Origin: a virus
Length of the DNA stretch: 64,000 bases
Strand: one strand, 5' to 3'
IMG/VR virus record: IMGVR_UViG_3300044680_000280
Location: 342,735-406,734 of that record
The translations under genes were made by a program, and so were the position numbers. This document shows positions 31,236 through 39,160 of this stretch, piece after piece. Every line of letters begins with the position of its first letter. Within the stretch, counting starts at the first letter, position 1. The notes under the pieces were generated by a model that saw only the letters and a list, made by a program, of their open reading frames with translations, was not told where the DNA came from and ran no database searches.

Positions 31236-31574
31236 TCACTTTCGTCGATGTCTGGCATCGATGACCTCTATGACGACGGAGTTTCCCAGGACTTCTTTAC
31301 ACCAGGAGGCGCCGTACCCTGGACGAGCCTCGAGTTGGGCTGACGGGGTGACGCCGAGCCCAGGAAAGGTGCTCGGAGCATCAAAGGTGATAAGAATGCG
31401 ATCCACATCATAACTTGTCACAACCATTACCTTTTTGACTTTAAGCATCGAGGTCTTGTCGTGGGCGCCGGGTTGAGCTCTTCTTGCAGCCTGCGGTAAC
31501 ATCCCAACATTTAAGCTCGGTAGTGTTTCGGGCACATGCTGTTGCAGTATTTTGGTCATCTCTTTTTCGGGCAC
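31236..31574 (-). CDS. Hypothetical protein
   Basis: 112 aa from GTG (ATG at 31559 is an alternative). C-terminal two thirds (VKKVMVVTSYDVDRILITF) are alpha/beta; relatively AT-rich. Promoter TTGAAC (plus-strand gttcaa 31612-31617), 17 nt, TAGAGA, with the GTG 14 nt downstream. Confidence 0.6.
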   Translation of the reverse strand: MPEKEMTKILQQHVPETLPSLNVGMLPQAARRAQPGAHDKTSMLKVKKVMVVTSYDVDRILITFDAPSTFPGLGVTPSAQLEARPGYGASWCKEVLGNSVVIEVIDARHRRK

Positions 31575-31662
31575 CTGCGTGGAAGACCTCTCTAGTCGCG
31601 GCCGCCTCCCGGTTCAAGAGAAATCGCGGGTCGCAATCCCCATCCGGTGTATCACTAGGGTT

Positions 31663-32013
31663 ATGAGGCGATTTCTGTCCGTCGTTTTCCTCTCGCTCCC
31701 CATTCTGCTCGGCGTCCGCACGGTTTCCGCGAGCGAGGAGAATTTTCCACAGGGTCCCCGTCAGTTCGGTTGCGCTCTCGCCGTCGACCCATTCGGCGAG
31801 CGGGAGGTGTCGAACGTCTACTTCTACCCCACTGTCGGCGGTATCGTTTACTGGGACGAGCATTTCCGGGCATGGATCGGCCCCTACGGCTGGTGGACGC
31901 CCTCCGGGTCATATCACCCTGGCTTTTTCCTACACGGGTACCGTGACCTCTATCGGGCTTCTTACCGCCCGTACCGCTTGAGCCACAGTCACGGCGGACG
32001 TCCCTGCAAGTGA
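31663..32013 (+). CDS. Secreted protein
   Basis: 116 aa. Sec signal peptide RRFLSVVFLSLPILLGVRTVSA, cleaved near residue 23. The mature part is Tyr/Trp/Gly/Pro rich (WIGPYGWWTPSGSYHPGFF) and His rich at the end, like small outer-surface proteins. Class I box 31645-31651; TATCAC, 7 nt. Confidence 0.8.
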   Translation: MRRFLSVVFLSLPILLGVRTVSASEENFPQGPRQFGCALAVDPFGEREVSNVYFYPTVGGIVYWDEHFRAWIGPYGWWTPSGSYHPGFFLHGYRDLYRASYRPYRLSHSHGGRPCK

Positions 32014-32174
32014 CCACGCCGTATCGAGCCATGCCGGAGGTTCCCGTCGTCGACCCGAAGCCTCTTCGATGTCGTCTCGGTTGGCACGTATGGTGCTACG
32101 TCCTCGGTGATGTCCTTCTCGGCTACACGACGTGCGCCCTCTGTGACCATCGTCGCCCATTTTTCGTCTTCTAA
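32010..32174 (+). CDS. Small CxxC protein
   Basis: 54 aa from GTG overlapping the previous stop (GTGA); ATG at 32031 also possible. Hydrophobic centre (WHVWCYVLGDVLLGY) then CALCDHRRPFFVF. Coupled to the secreted protein before it. Confidence 0.5.
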   Translation: MTTPYRAMPEVPVVDPKPLRCRLGWHVWCYVLGDVLLGYTTCALCDHRRPFFVF

Positions 32175-32227
32175 CGTTCAAGCTTTATCGTAAGCCGACC
32201 GTTCTCTCCTGGACAAGGAGATGAAGT

Positions 32228-32494
32228 ATGGCAGTACAAAATACGATGCTTCTGAAGGCGCACCACCTCGGCAGTACGATCATGGTCAAAGGGTGCGGCG
32301 AGCCTGGAACCATCTTAGGTACGTCCTTCGAGTACGAGGGGCACTACATTGTGGGTTTCGACAGTAAAGATGGTCACACCGTGAAGTGGATCCGCCCCGA
32401 CGAGATCCTCGAACTCTCGGACATTACCGAAAAACTCAAAGATCCCACTTACCTTCGTTCACTCGCTTCGAAAATTGTTGAGAACGGAATTTGA
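32228..32494 (+). CDS. Small beta protein
   Basis: 88 aa behind GGACAAGGAGATGAAGT, a strong ribosome site. STIMVKGCGEPGTILG and YIVGFDSKDGHTVKWI look like an SH3/Tudor-like barrel. Begins a three-gene unit with 32498 and the acetyltransferase. No class I or II promoter found. Confidence 0.75.
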   Translation: MAVQNTMLLKAHHLGSTIMVKGCGEPGTILGTSFEYEGHYIVGFDSKDGHTVKWIRPDEILELSDITEKLKDPTYLRSLASKIVENGI

Positions 32495-32497
32495 GCC

Positions 32498-32707
32498 ATG
32501 CGCCTCCCATTCGACCGCATTGAATCTCTCGCCTCCATGCCGGGTGTCCACAGACTCTCTGTTGAGAACTTTCTCGCCACGTTAGATGGGTTGACTCAAG
32601 CAGAGGCTCTTGCTAATCTCGAGCAAGACGTGCGAGCCAACGGTTGGAACACCCAAACGGGTCGAGCCATTCAACAGGGCATCGCAGAAGCTTCCGAGGA
32701 CACATGA
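32498..32707 (+). CDS. Small helical protein
   Basis: 69 aa, three nt after the previous stop; helical (ENFLATLDGLTQAEALANLE). Its stop overlaps the acetyltransferase ATG. Confidence 0.7.
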   Translation: MRLPFDRIESLASMPGVHRLSVENFLATLDGLTQAEALANLEQDVRANGWNTQTGRAIQQGIAEASEDT

Positions 32708-33318
32708 TCTCCTTCGTTGATCTCGTGCGGGTTGGACGGTCTGAGGCGAATCTCGATGTCCGGAAAACCATCGGCACTCTGGCGTCCGCCGCCCTGCCTC
32801 AACTCAGTTTTCAACGACTGAGGACATCGCTACTTCGGGCGACGGGGGTTCGTATCGGCGCTCGTTCGACCTTTCTGGGCACCCTTCGGATGACCGGGTC
32901 GGGTGACCCTTCTCTCCTATCTATCGGTGACGATACAACCATTACGGGTCCTCTTCATGTGGACCTGAGCGCTCCCATCTCAATCGGGAACCACGTTCAG
33001 ATAGGGCACGATGTCGCTCTTCTGACGGTGAATCACGAGATCGGGCCACCCAAACACCGGTGTGGGAAAATGACGACCTCGCCCATCTTCATTCAAGACG
33101 GGGTTTGGTTGGCCTCCAGGGTGGTCATTCTGCCAGGTGTCATCGTGGGCATGGGTTCGGTTGTCGCGGCGGGCGCCGTTGTGACCAAGGACGTCCCCGC
33201 AAACACGCTGGTCGGTGGTGCCCCAGCTCGTGTGATACGAAGCCTCACGGAGACTGCAAGAAGCATCGAGTATCACACCTGGATGAAAGATCTGGACGTC
33301 GAGACCCTTCCTGCCTAA
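32704..33318 (+). CDS. Hexapeptide-repeat acetyltransferase
   Basis: 204 aa. Left-handed beta-helix repeats from about residue 65, the WbbJ/maltose-O-acetyltransferase type: PISIGNHVQIGHDVALLTVN (catalytic His in the NHE loop), WLASRVVILPGVIVGMGSVV and the closing GGAPARVI. Transfers acetyl from acetyl-CoA, usually to a sugar, so surface glycan change is the likely outcome. Start is the ATGA overlap; the longer frame lies in the previous gene. Confidence 0.88.
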   Translation: MISFVDLVRVGRSEANLDVRKTIGTLASAALPQLSFQRLRTSLLRATGVRIGARSTFLGTLRMTGSGDPSLLSIGDDTTITGPLHVDLSAPISIGNHVQIGHDVALLTVNHEIGPPKHRCGKMTTSPIFIQDGVWLASRVVILPGVIVGMGSVVAAGAVVTKDVPANTLVGGAPARVIRSLTETARSIEYHTWMKDLDVETLPA

Positions 33319-33328
33319 CGTAATTTAC

Positions 33329-33362
33329 GGTCGGCTGCACCCTCCCCCTCTCGCGGCCGACC
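33329..33362 (+). other. Hairpin after acetyltransferase gene
   Basis: GGTCGGC/GCCGACC seven-bp stem with a 20-nt pyrimidine-rich loop, directly ahead of the terminator stem at 33364. Confidence 0.4.
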
Positions 33363-33363
33363 A

Positions 33364-33405
33364 TCGAAGCCCCTGAGCCTAAAACTCGGGGGCTTCGACC
33401 TTTAC
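33364..33405 (+). terminator. Terminator of the acetyltransferase unit
   Basis: Ten-bp stem TCGAAGCCCC/GGGGCTTCGA (33364-33373, 33389-33398) followed by CCTTTACT. The short T-run makes it weaker than those at 9907 and 13748. Confidence 0.65.
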
Positions 33406-33413
33406 TGGTCAGA

Positions 33414-33488
33414 ATGAGGACGCTGCGAAACCTCGGCGTGGTTCGCACTTCGGCCTGTCCAGCTTGCGGGAACCCCGAGAATAGCTAA
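33414..33488 (+). CDS. Possible 24-aa CPACG peptide
   Basis: MRTLRNLGVV then ACPACGNPENS. A TTTACT seven nt before the ATG could be its -10. Tiny, and supported only by the CxxCG motif; may be a remnant of a zinc protein. Confidence 0.3.
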   Translation: MRTLRNLGVVRTSACPACGNPENS

Positions 33489-33522
33489 ACTTCTTGTGGA
33501 TTTGGATCAGGTGGAGATAAGC

Positions 33523-33723
33523 ATGGCAACCCCTGCCCTCATGGATGGAGACCGACAACTTGTCGGCACATATCGCAGGTTTGGAGAATCTGGGCCGGTT
33601 TACGAGATCCTCGCCATAAGGACAGAGGGTAAAGCGAAGCTAGTTGAAGTTGAGCTCCCTGAGAGCGGCGAGAAAGCGATCGTCAAACTCGAAGACGTGC
33701 TCTCGGATCCCAAGGCCGAGTAG
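33523..33723 (+). CDS. Small beta protein
   Basis: 66 aa behind GGTGGAGATAAGC. Strands LVGTYRRFGE, VYEILAIRTEG, KLVEVELPESG form a likely small barrel. A TAAACT sequence with TTGCGG 16 nt upstream (about 33464-33491) is a plausible ordinary promoter. Confidence 0.7.
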   Translation: MATPALMDGDRQLVGTYRRFGESGPVYEILAIRTEGKAKLVEVELPESGEKAIVKLEDVLSDPKAE

Positions 33724-33780
33724 TGTACGCGCGCGTGACTCCCGGTTAAGGTAAGCCGTCAGAATGGTGTATGCTCACTC

Positions 33781-34149
33781 GTGGTAGACAACCTTCGAAA
33801 GTATGACCGACCGACTGGGTACGCCGCCAAAGCCCACGACTTCGTCAAAAAGCGTACCATCCACCCGTGGCGTCCACGCCGACCATCGGAGAAACTCCTG
33901 AACCGAGTCGTCTGGGGCACGGAGGACATTCTCTTCACTGCGATGCAGGTGGTGTACGGATTAGACCCGCTCGTTGCCGTGAACCTCACGAAGGATCCCC
34001 TCTTCGGTTTCGACGTTGACCTCCAAACCGAGTTAGAGGAGTGGCAACGTAAGCCAGTGACGTCCAAAGGGTCTGCCGACGTCCTTGAGGAACTGAAGGA
34101 GCACATCGAGCTCGCTCGTAAGTACTGCTACGAGTCCATCGTTATTTGA
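33781..34149 (+). CDS. Hypothetical protein, leaderless GTG
   Basis: 122 aa. TGGTGTA box 33765-33771; TATGCT and five nt to GTG. Basic N-terminus (KKRTIHPWRPRRPSEK) and helical C-terminal half. Unknown. Confidence 0.75.
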   Translation: MVDNLRKYDRPTGYAAKAHDFVKKRTIHPWRPRRPSEKLLNRVVWGTEDILFTAMQVVYGLDPLVAVNLTKDPLFGFDVDLQTELEEWQRKPVTSKGSADVLEELKEHIELARKYCYESIVI

Positions 34150-34152
34150 CCA

Positions 34153-34225
34153 CACTCTCGTCACAACTTCGACCGTGAGGACACTTCGAACGGTCACGTT
34201 GCCATTTCATCCACCACCGAGAGTG
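34153..34225. other. Nested-stem element between convergent genes
   Basis: CACTCTCG (34153-34160) pairs with CGAGAGTG (34218-34225). Inside, GACCGT (34171-34176) pairs with ACGGTC (34190-34195). A third small CACC-TTT-GGTG hairpin follows at about 34233-34245. In the gap between the genes ending at 34149 and 34281 it may be a two-way terminator or a structured RNA; no T-run. Confidence 0.4.
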
Positions 34226-34280
34226 GAGTGACGCACCTTTCGGTGTGGTGCCAGACGGTGCCGCTAACCCTCCCCAAGAA

Positions 34281-34577
34281 CTAGTACGAGGAGAGGCGCT
34301 CGATGGTGACGTCCTCTTCCACCGGAGGCAGAGGAAGCAGTTTCCCCTTGGCCGCGAGAACGTTCTCCCCGAAGGTGGTCGGGACCCAGGCGACCTCGAC
34401 GTCGGATCGTGTGAGATCGAGAGATCGGCTGACGCAGTTTTTGCGGTAAAGAGCTTCGATCGTGCCCGTGTGGTATCGGCTGACCGGAGCGAAAAGCCCG
34501 CGCTTCAAGCGTTGGAGGAGTCGAAACTGGGCGACGGTCAGACTCGTGTAGCGAGGCTCTCCGGATTGAGTGGTCAT
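34281..34577 (-). CDS. Winged-helix-like protein
   Basis: 98 aa. YTSLTVAQFRLLQRLKRG, then TGTIEALYRKNCVSRS and VAWVPTTFGENVLAA: the helix, recognition-helix and wing ('W..T..G...L') order of small MarR/PadR-like DNA-binding proteins. Class I box 34589-34595; TATTGG, 7 nt. Longer frame discarded. Confidence 0.7.
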   Translation of the reverse strand: MTTQSGEPRYTSLTVAQFRLLQRLKRGLFAPVSRYHTGTIEALYRKNCVSRSLDLTRSDVEVAWVPTTFGENVLAAKGKLLPLPPVEEDVTIERLSSY

Positions 34578-34672
34578 GTTCCTACCAATACACCGAACGG
34601 AAGGGGTGAACCGTACGAAAATGACCGAGCTGTTTACAGGCACATGGCCCCAGTTTGGCCTTACTCGGTCCT

Positions 34673-34696
34673 GACGGTATCGCCCGTCCGCTTTTT
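34673..34696 (+). terminator. Plus-strand terminator without a clear gene
   Basis: GACGG/CCGTC stem with a six-nt loop, then CGCTTTTT. Upstream, GACCGAG (34623-34629) can pair with CTCGGTC (34664-34670), and a 17-codon frame starts at 34622. The 249-bp gap 34578-34826 therefore holds the two promoters at its ends and this small structured unit, perhaps a leader peptide or small RNA. Confidence 0.45.
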
Positions 34697-34826
34697 CCCG
34701 TGATGTGCTGCGGAGCACGGCGGGGCGCTACGGACCCGAATCAGGAGCGTGGGCCATTTTCGTACGGTTCGGGAAGACGACGTTTTACCGCTCGCTTTCT
34801 GACTCATCCGGTGTAAGGATAGTTTC

Positions 34827-35246
34827 ATGGAGATCTACGACAACCCGGACTTCCAGGGTTTGGGGTACAGCGGCGCGGAACTCTTTCATTTTCAGTTGGA
34901 GCCGTCCACGACTGTTGAAGTCAGTATGGTTCGGACAAATGATCCCCGACACATACTGGGGGAAAACTACCGTCAGTACGTCATCTACGTTGAAATGATC
35001 GGCGGCACTCGCTTCCTAGAATTTCACGCCTGCGAGGGCGGGGCCGTCTACCGTTACCTCAGCGGCAAAACCGACAAGGATTTCGTAGATTGTGAACCCC
35101 GTTACACTTTGCTGGACATGATCCTCGGACAGTCAAAGAATCTCATGGAATTGATCCAAAAGGCCGTGTCATATGCCTACACTAGGGGTTTCCAAGACGG
35201 GAAAGAAGACATTCAAGGCGATCTGAGAAACCTACTCGGTCTCTAG
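34827..35246 (+). CDS. Hypothetical protein
   Basis: 139 aa. Beta-rich start (LFHFQLEPSTTVEVSMVR, YVIYVEMIGGTRF), helical end (SKNLMELIQKAVSYAYTRGF). Class I box 34809-34815; TAAGGA, 7 nt. Confidence 0.78.
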   Translation: MEIYDNPDFQGLGYSGAELFHFQLEPSTTVEVSMVRTNDPRHILGENYRQYVIYVEMIGGTRFLEFHACEGGAVYRYLSGKTDKDFVDCEPRYTLLDMILGQSKNLMELIQKAVSYAYTRGFQDGKEDIQGDLRNLLGL

Positions 35247-35266
35247 GGCGGTGTAATGGGCGGGGC

Positions 35267-36118
35267 ATGACAGCCGTCCATACTGCCTTGGCAAAGAGGT
35301 TCCCGAACCCCGAGTGGGCGACGTTCTTCGAGGTTCGCAATGACGCCGGCTTTCGGGCGTCGCGTTCCGCCGACTTAGTTGCGATGAACACGTGGCCGTC
35401 CCGGGGACTCGCCGTTCATGGGGTTGAAGTGAAGGTCTCTCGGTCGGACTGGCTTCGAGAACTCGCTGATCCCGAAAAGAGCACGGCCGTGCAACGCTTC
35501 TGCGACCGATGGTGGCTTGCTACATTGGACGACAAGATTGCGAAGCTGGAGGAAATACCCGAACTATGGGGACTGCTCGTCCTTCGGGGTAAGAGTCTCG
35601 TCGCGGTGAAGGAAGCTCCCGAGCTCAAGCCTGAACCGTTTACCCGCGGATTCGTGGCGGTTCTGCTACGCTCGGCGAACAAGGGGATGGTGCCGGCCTC
35701 GACGATCGACGAAGCGGTCAACAAACTGGTCGACGAACGCACCAAGTATCTCGACAAAAACCATGAATCGGAAAGGGCACGCATGCGGGACGAACTCAAC
35801 ACGCTCCGTAAGCGTGTGCAAGACTTCGAACGCGCCAGCGGCATCAACCTCGACAACCGCTACGGCCGCTTCAACGGCCTTGCGGACCCGACGGTGTTGG
35901 GCGCTACGGTTGAAGCCATCCTGTCCAGGTCTAGGGGGTTAAATACGGAAACCCTCCGACCGCTCAGAAATCAGCTCGAAGGTGTGCTATCGAGCCTCGA
36001 CACCGTTCTAGAGACCGTGCGGTCTCTAGAGTGCACTGTGGAACTCAGCACTCCTCCAGCAAGTGCTCCCACGCCGACTTCCTCGGAAGCTTCACAGGGA
36101 GACCGTGCGGACATTTGA
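35267..36118 (+). CDS. PD-(D/E)XK nuclease-like protein (MmcB-like)
   Basis: 283 aa. Residues 30-90: RASRSADLVAMNTWPSRGL, VHGVEVKVSRSDWLREL (the E-x-K of the PD-(D/E)XK core), then KSTAVQRFCDRWWLA. This resembles MmcB-type DNA-repair nucleases. The C-terminal 170 residues are a long coiled coil (DKNHESERARMRDELNTLRK) and a Ser/Pro tail. Class I box 35249-35255. Its 3' end overlaps the convergent W-tag gene by 74 nt. Confidence 0.7.
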   Translation: MTAVHTALAKRFPNPEWATFFEVRNDAGFRASRSADLVAMNTWPSRGLAVHGVEVKVSRSDWLRELADPEKSTAVQRFCDRWWLATLDDKIAKLEEIPELWGLLVLRGKSLVAVKEAPELKPEPFTRGFVAVLLRSANKGMVPASTIDEAVNKLVDERTKYLDKNHESERARMRDELNTLRKRVQDFERASGINLDNRYGRFNGLADPTVLGATVEAILSRSRGLNTETLRPLRNQLEGVLSSLDTVLETVRSLECTVELSTPPASAPTPTSSEASQGDRADI

Positions 36119-36512
36119 TGCCCCCTTGTCCCATGTGGTATTGGTTGCAAGAGGAGCACCAAAACTCTACGCCCTGAGGAACGGAGCTACCCGGGGTGAT
36201 GATCGCCACGGACTCTTCTAGGGTCATGCCGTCGGTGATCTCTAGTCTTCCGTCATAAGAATTGGGAACCGTTTCCCAGCCGGGTCGATCCAACGTTTTT
36301 GGGTAAAATGTCACACGGTATTCAAGAAAAACGCTATCATTCTCGATCTCGATGTGCAGGGGTAAGATTACTCCCATGTCCCGATGCATAGGTAGAGTTT
36401 GCCCCATCAGAACGAGCCTTCTCCAGCAGCTCGCGGTCATCAGATCTCTTCCGTCGACCGTCGTCAGATGTGGGGCGCCGCCGAGCCATTTTTCTAGGGT
36501 TTCTGAAGGCAC
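36045..36512 (-). CDS. W-tag protein with zinc site
   Basis: 155 aa from GTG. CSSCNQYHMGQGGIKCPHG is a Cys/His zinc site, followed by the terminal W-tag RKSAWEHLLEEC. The GTG lies five nt after TACACC, the reverse face of the CGGTGTACTCT promoter of the 36534 gene; ATG starts at 36440 or 36410 are alternatives. Confidence 0.72.
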   Translation of the reverse strand: MPSETLEKWLGGAPHLTTVDGRDLMTASCWRRLVLMGQTLPMHRDMGVILPLHIEIENDSVFLEYRVTFYPKTLDRPGWETVPNSYDGRLEITDGMTLEESVAIITPGSSVPQGVEFWCSSCNQYHMGQGGIKCPHGLPVKLPRKSAWEHLLEEC

Positions 36513-36534
36513 GGTTCGGTGTACTCTCCTAGCA
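36510..36534. promoter_or_regulatory. Bidirectional GGTGTACT promoter
   Basis: CGGTGTACTCT drives 36534 on the plus strand. Read backwards the same bases give AGAGTACACC, whose TACACC is correctly placed for the minus GTG at 36512. Two start codons are served by one overlapping element. Confidence 0.5.
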
Positions 36535-37232
36535 TGGCCGTGTCGGTTGAGTTCGCGCAGAAGGTTTTGACCTCTGTAGAATATACCATATTTTACCTTG
36601 GGGTTGATGAGATAGAGGCCGAACGACGACGAACTGAGATTCGGCAGTGGCTTGATGAGCTTCAAGAGCCAGTAGGTTTTGGGAATTGGACTCGAATGTT
36701 CAGGGCTGATATTTCTGAGGAAGCCCAAAAAAAGGCGAGGCGCATCCTACTGGAGCACTTGAGTCCCGAACAGCTCGAGGAGTACACGAAAGACAACTTA
36801 TTCCATGTGACGGCGCAAAATGGTCGTCGTTTTCGCATTAAAGAGAAGGGGGTTACGGAGCTCAATGAGGCGGGAGAGGAGGCCTTTTTCATTTGCTCTC
36901 ATCCAAAGGGGAAGCTTCCCTCGGCTGACGTCATGTTGGCCCAAAAGCTTGCACTCGAGATCAATTCTGAGGTCATGCTGTCTATCGCCAATCGGCGTTC
37001 TATGAAAGAGGAACAGGCTTCAAATGAGCTCACGAACGAACTTGCTCGGGTCATCGCGCCCCTTCTGAACGAGGAAGAGGATCGTATTCGAATGGAAGAC
37101 TTCCGTCGAAGAGTTGCTGAAGCGCTCGAGGACGGGGCGCGTCGTTACGGTGGAGGACAGGCTCTCGTTGCGATCGAGGAGGCAAACGGAGAAATTAAGG
37201 TGGTCCAAGATCCAGTCGTCGGTGTAGGGTAG
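36534..37232 (+). CDS. Conserved-type hypothetical protein
   Basis: 232 aa. The central part (ILLEHLSPEQLEEYTKDNLF, then GRRFRIKEKG, FICSHPKGKLPSADVMLAQK) matches a pattern I know from many phage and bacterial proteins of unknown function: L..LspeQ...f..  grrYrI ... C.hP.g.lP..D.mLAQkL.LE. The N-terminal 80 residues are helical. Class I box 36517-36523; TACTCT, six nt. Confidence 0.78.
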   Translation: MAVSVEFAQKVLTSVEYTIFYLGVDEIEAERRRTEIRQWLDELQEPVGFGNWTRMFRADISEEAQKKARRILLEHLSPEQLEEYTKDNLFHVTAQNGRRFRIKEKGVTELNEAGEEAFFICSHPKGKLPSADVMLAQKLALEINSEVMLSIANRRSMKEEQASNELTNELARVIAPLLNEEEDRIRMEDFRRRVAEALEDGARRYGGGQALVAIEEANGEIKVVQDPVVGVG

Positions 37233-37237
37233 TGGCT

Positions 37238-37540
37238 ATGACGACGGACATTGACACCCACGGGCTCGAGACCGTGGATTCGGATTTTGAGAACATCTCC
37301 GAGGAACTCGGCGCGGCCTCCATTATGGGCTCGAACGGGGATACCAAGATCATCTGGGACCCGAAGAAGGAATCGGACGTTAAGTCCGCCGAAGCGATTT
37401 TCAAAGACATGCGAGCGAAGAACTATCTGGCGTTCCGCGTCAAGGGGCGAAAGTCTGAACAGGGGGAGCAACTCAATGAGTTCGACCCCAAAGCTGGACG
37501 GATGCTTCTCATTTTCGTTCCTCCGTTTCAGGGGGGCTGA
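37238..37540 (+). CDS. Conserved-type small protein
   Basis: 100 aa. GDTKIIWDPKKESDVKSAEA ... KNYLAFRVKGRKSEQGEQLN ... EFDPKAGRMLLIFVPP is a pattern recurring in phage and plasmid proteins of unknown function ('GDTK..WD...  EFDP.A..li..PP..GG'), mostly actinobacterial. Class I box 37220-37226, 7 nt. Begins just after the stop of the previous gene. Confidence 0.78.
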   Translation: MTTDIDTHGLETVDSDFENISEELGAASIMGSNGDTKIIWDPKKESDVKSAEAIFKDMRAKNYLAFRVKGRKSEQGEQLNEFDPKAGRMLLIFVPPFQGG

Positions 37541-37543
37541 CCG

Positions 37544-37855
37544 ATGTTAACCGACACACGCACCTTCCAAACGACAGATGGTGATGGAAATTTCTCTGAG
37601 TGGGTGACGATTGGTAAGTGTAGTAGTGGTAGGGTGGTCGTCGGAATCGGCGTGACAGACGAAGAGTCGAAGCGTAACGCCGCCAAAAGTGTCGAAAAGT
37701 ACGAGAAGTTCATCGCTCAGAATCCAAGGGATCGTCTTAGAGAGTTGCTGGCTGGCGCCCCACGGCCGGAATACCTCCTCGCTGCCGACGTGACAGAGGC
37801 GATTAGGTCCATCGCGGAAATTCTACTCGAGGAGCCCTACGCGGTTTGCGGGTAA
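37544..37855 (+). CDS. Hypothetical protein
   Basis: 103 aa, three nt after the previous stop, behind a G-rich CAGGGGGGC. Beta start (WVTIGKCSSGRVVVGIGV) and helical end. Likely on one message with 37238. Confidence 0.72.
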   Translation: MLTDTRTFQTTDGDGNFSEWVTIGKCSSGRVVVGIGVTDEESKRNAAKSVEKYEKFIAQNPRDRLRELLAGAPRPEYLLAADVTEAIRSIAEILLEEPYAVCG

Positions 37856-37898
37856 AAATTCTTGACCCGGCCACCTCTTCCGGTGTATTAGTCAGAGC

Positions 37899-38237
37899 AT
37901 GGATCCGGAAGAGTCGTTCTATCTCGTCGTATTCCTGTTCCTCGTTGCGGCCGCCCTCTTTTGGCTCTTGACGACTCTTGTCCGAGAGCGGAGAGATTCG
38001 GAAGGTTCAGTCACCCCTTCGTGGCGACAGTGGTGGGAAGAGGGGGACCGTGATGTGTCCCTTCCGCCCGTAAAGCTGGTGGGGGACTTCAGGAGGGAGC
38101 CGATCGAGTGGGCTCTGGGACCCGTGGCAACGTTTGGGGATCCTGATGAAGCTGACGGCGTCGCAGAACTGCTGTCTCAACTGCAATCCGGGGACCTTCC
38201 CGTCGAAGAGGAGTGGTTCATCGATGTTGCTGAGTGA
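37899..38237 (+). CDS. Membrane-anchored small protein
   Basis: 112 aa. One N-terminal transmembrane helix (YLVVFLFLVAAALFWLLTTL) followed by an acidic soluble part. Class I box 37881-37887; TATTAG, 7 nt. Overlaps the start of the broken gene that follows. Confidence 0.78.
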   Translation: MDPEESFYLVVFLFLVAAALFWLLTTLVRERRDSEGSVTPSWRQWWEEGDRDVSLPPVKLVGDFRREPIEWALGPVATFGDPDEADGVAELLSQLQSGDLPVEEEWFIDVAE

Positions 38238-38486
38238 CATCCAACCTGGTCTCCTGGTGTGGTACTGGGCCACACCAAGAAGTTCCCCGCCGTGGTCGAC
38301 GGTCCGCTACGAAAGCGCGGCGAGTCCTACGTCGTTCGTCTGATCGATCTTCCACCCGAGTACGGGACTTACCGAGGTTGTCCGGGAAAGACCCACGTCA
38401 ATGACGCGGCCGTTCACTGTTTGGACCCTCGTTTGGACTTGAACCCGGTCTACTTCGAAGCTGTACTGCTACGCAAGGAGAGCTAC
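38224..38486 (+). pseudogene. Frameshifted small gene
   Basis: The frame from ATG 38224 (MLLSDIQPGLLVWYW) runs off at CTGGGCC near 38270. Adding one G would join it to GHTKKFPAVVDGPLRKRGES and on to KTHVNDAAVHC, which together read as one sensible protein. After the shift the frame has no stop and continues into the 38487 gene. Either a real one-base deletion, a programmed -1 shift, or a sequence error. A GTG at 38259 is open in the second frame. Confidence 0.5.
38439..38467 (+). promoter_or_regulatory. Class II promoter inside a reading frame
   Basis: TTGAAC 38439-38444, exactly 17 nt, TGTACT 38462-38467, then CAAGGAGAGCTAC before ATG 38487. A full class II signal with ribosome site, although the same bases read as codons of the preceding frame. 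Confidence 0.65.
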
Positions 38487-38864
38487 ATGCCCAAAAAGAA
38501 CAAGACAGAATCCCCCGTGCCCGTCAAGAACGCGTCGTCCATCGAAGGCACGTTCACCTTGCTCATCTACGAGGAGGTGCCCGAAAACACGAACCTCTAC
38601 CTCATTCCCAACGAGGTCGCAAACTCGTACCGGGGCCACCTGCGAGAAGCGCACGGGAGGTACATCAATGCGGACCAATCGAACGACGGAATGCAGTTCC
38701 TCAGCAACGCGCTCGGGGAGCCGCGGGACTCGGACGAGCACTGGAAAGACATCGCCGGCGTCCTTCGCGAGTACAAGGTGGCCAAACAAGACAAGGACGG
38801 CAACATGCCCCAGATCACGGGCGTTGTCGTGACGGACGTCTGCATCTCGGGATTCATCCTCTAA
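38487..38864 (+). CDS. Hypothetical protein with internal promoter
   Basis: 125 aa. Beta-rich (GTFTLLIYEEVPENTNLYLI, TGVVVTDVCISGFIL) with a helical middle. The class II promoter and AAGGAG seven nt ahead of ATG argue that it is a separate gene although the upstream frame runs into it. Confidence 0.78.
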   Translation: MPKKNKTESPVPVKNASSIEGTFTLLIYEEVPENTNLYLIPNEVANSYRGHLREAHGRYINADQSNDGMQFLSNALGEPRDSDEHWKDIAGVLREYKVAKQDKDGNMPQITGVVVTDVCISGFIL

Positions 38865-39136
38865 CGAGGACCCGCCGACTCGCACTCGTTAGTGGGGGTA
38901 CACACTGCGGTGGGTGCCCCCGCCGCCTTTTTGACGACCTTGTGCGGGTGCGTGATCCCTTTGAGCTTCTTCAGCCAGTCCGCCTCGATTCGAACGTCCC
39001 GACCGTTGGAACGGACCACGATGTCGGCGAAATGGCAGCCACGAAGGGGCGCCCCCTCCAGGGTACGACACATATAGTTGTATGTGCGTTTCCCAAACAC
39101 GAGACGTAGAAGAAACCTTCGGACGGCGTTCAACAT
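38861..39136 (-). CDS. Small basic protein
   Basis: 91 aa. Basic N-terminus (MLNAVRRFLLRLVFGKRTYN), a YMCRTLEGAPLRGC turn and a helical WLKKLKG. Class I box 39148-39154; TAATCA, 7 nt. Confidence 0.72.
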   Translation of the reverse strand: MLNAVRRFLLRLVFGKRTYNYMCRTLEGAPLRGCHFADIVVRSNGRDVRIEADWLKKLKGITHPHKVVKKAAGAPTAVCTPTNECESAGPR

Positions 39137-39160
39137 TCCGTCCTGATTACACCGATGGGG

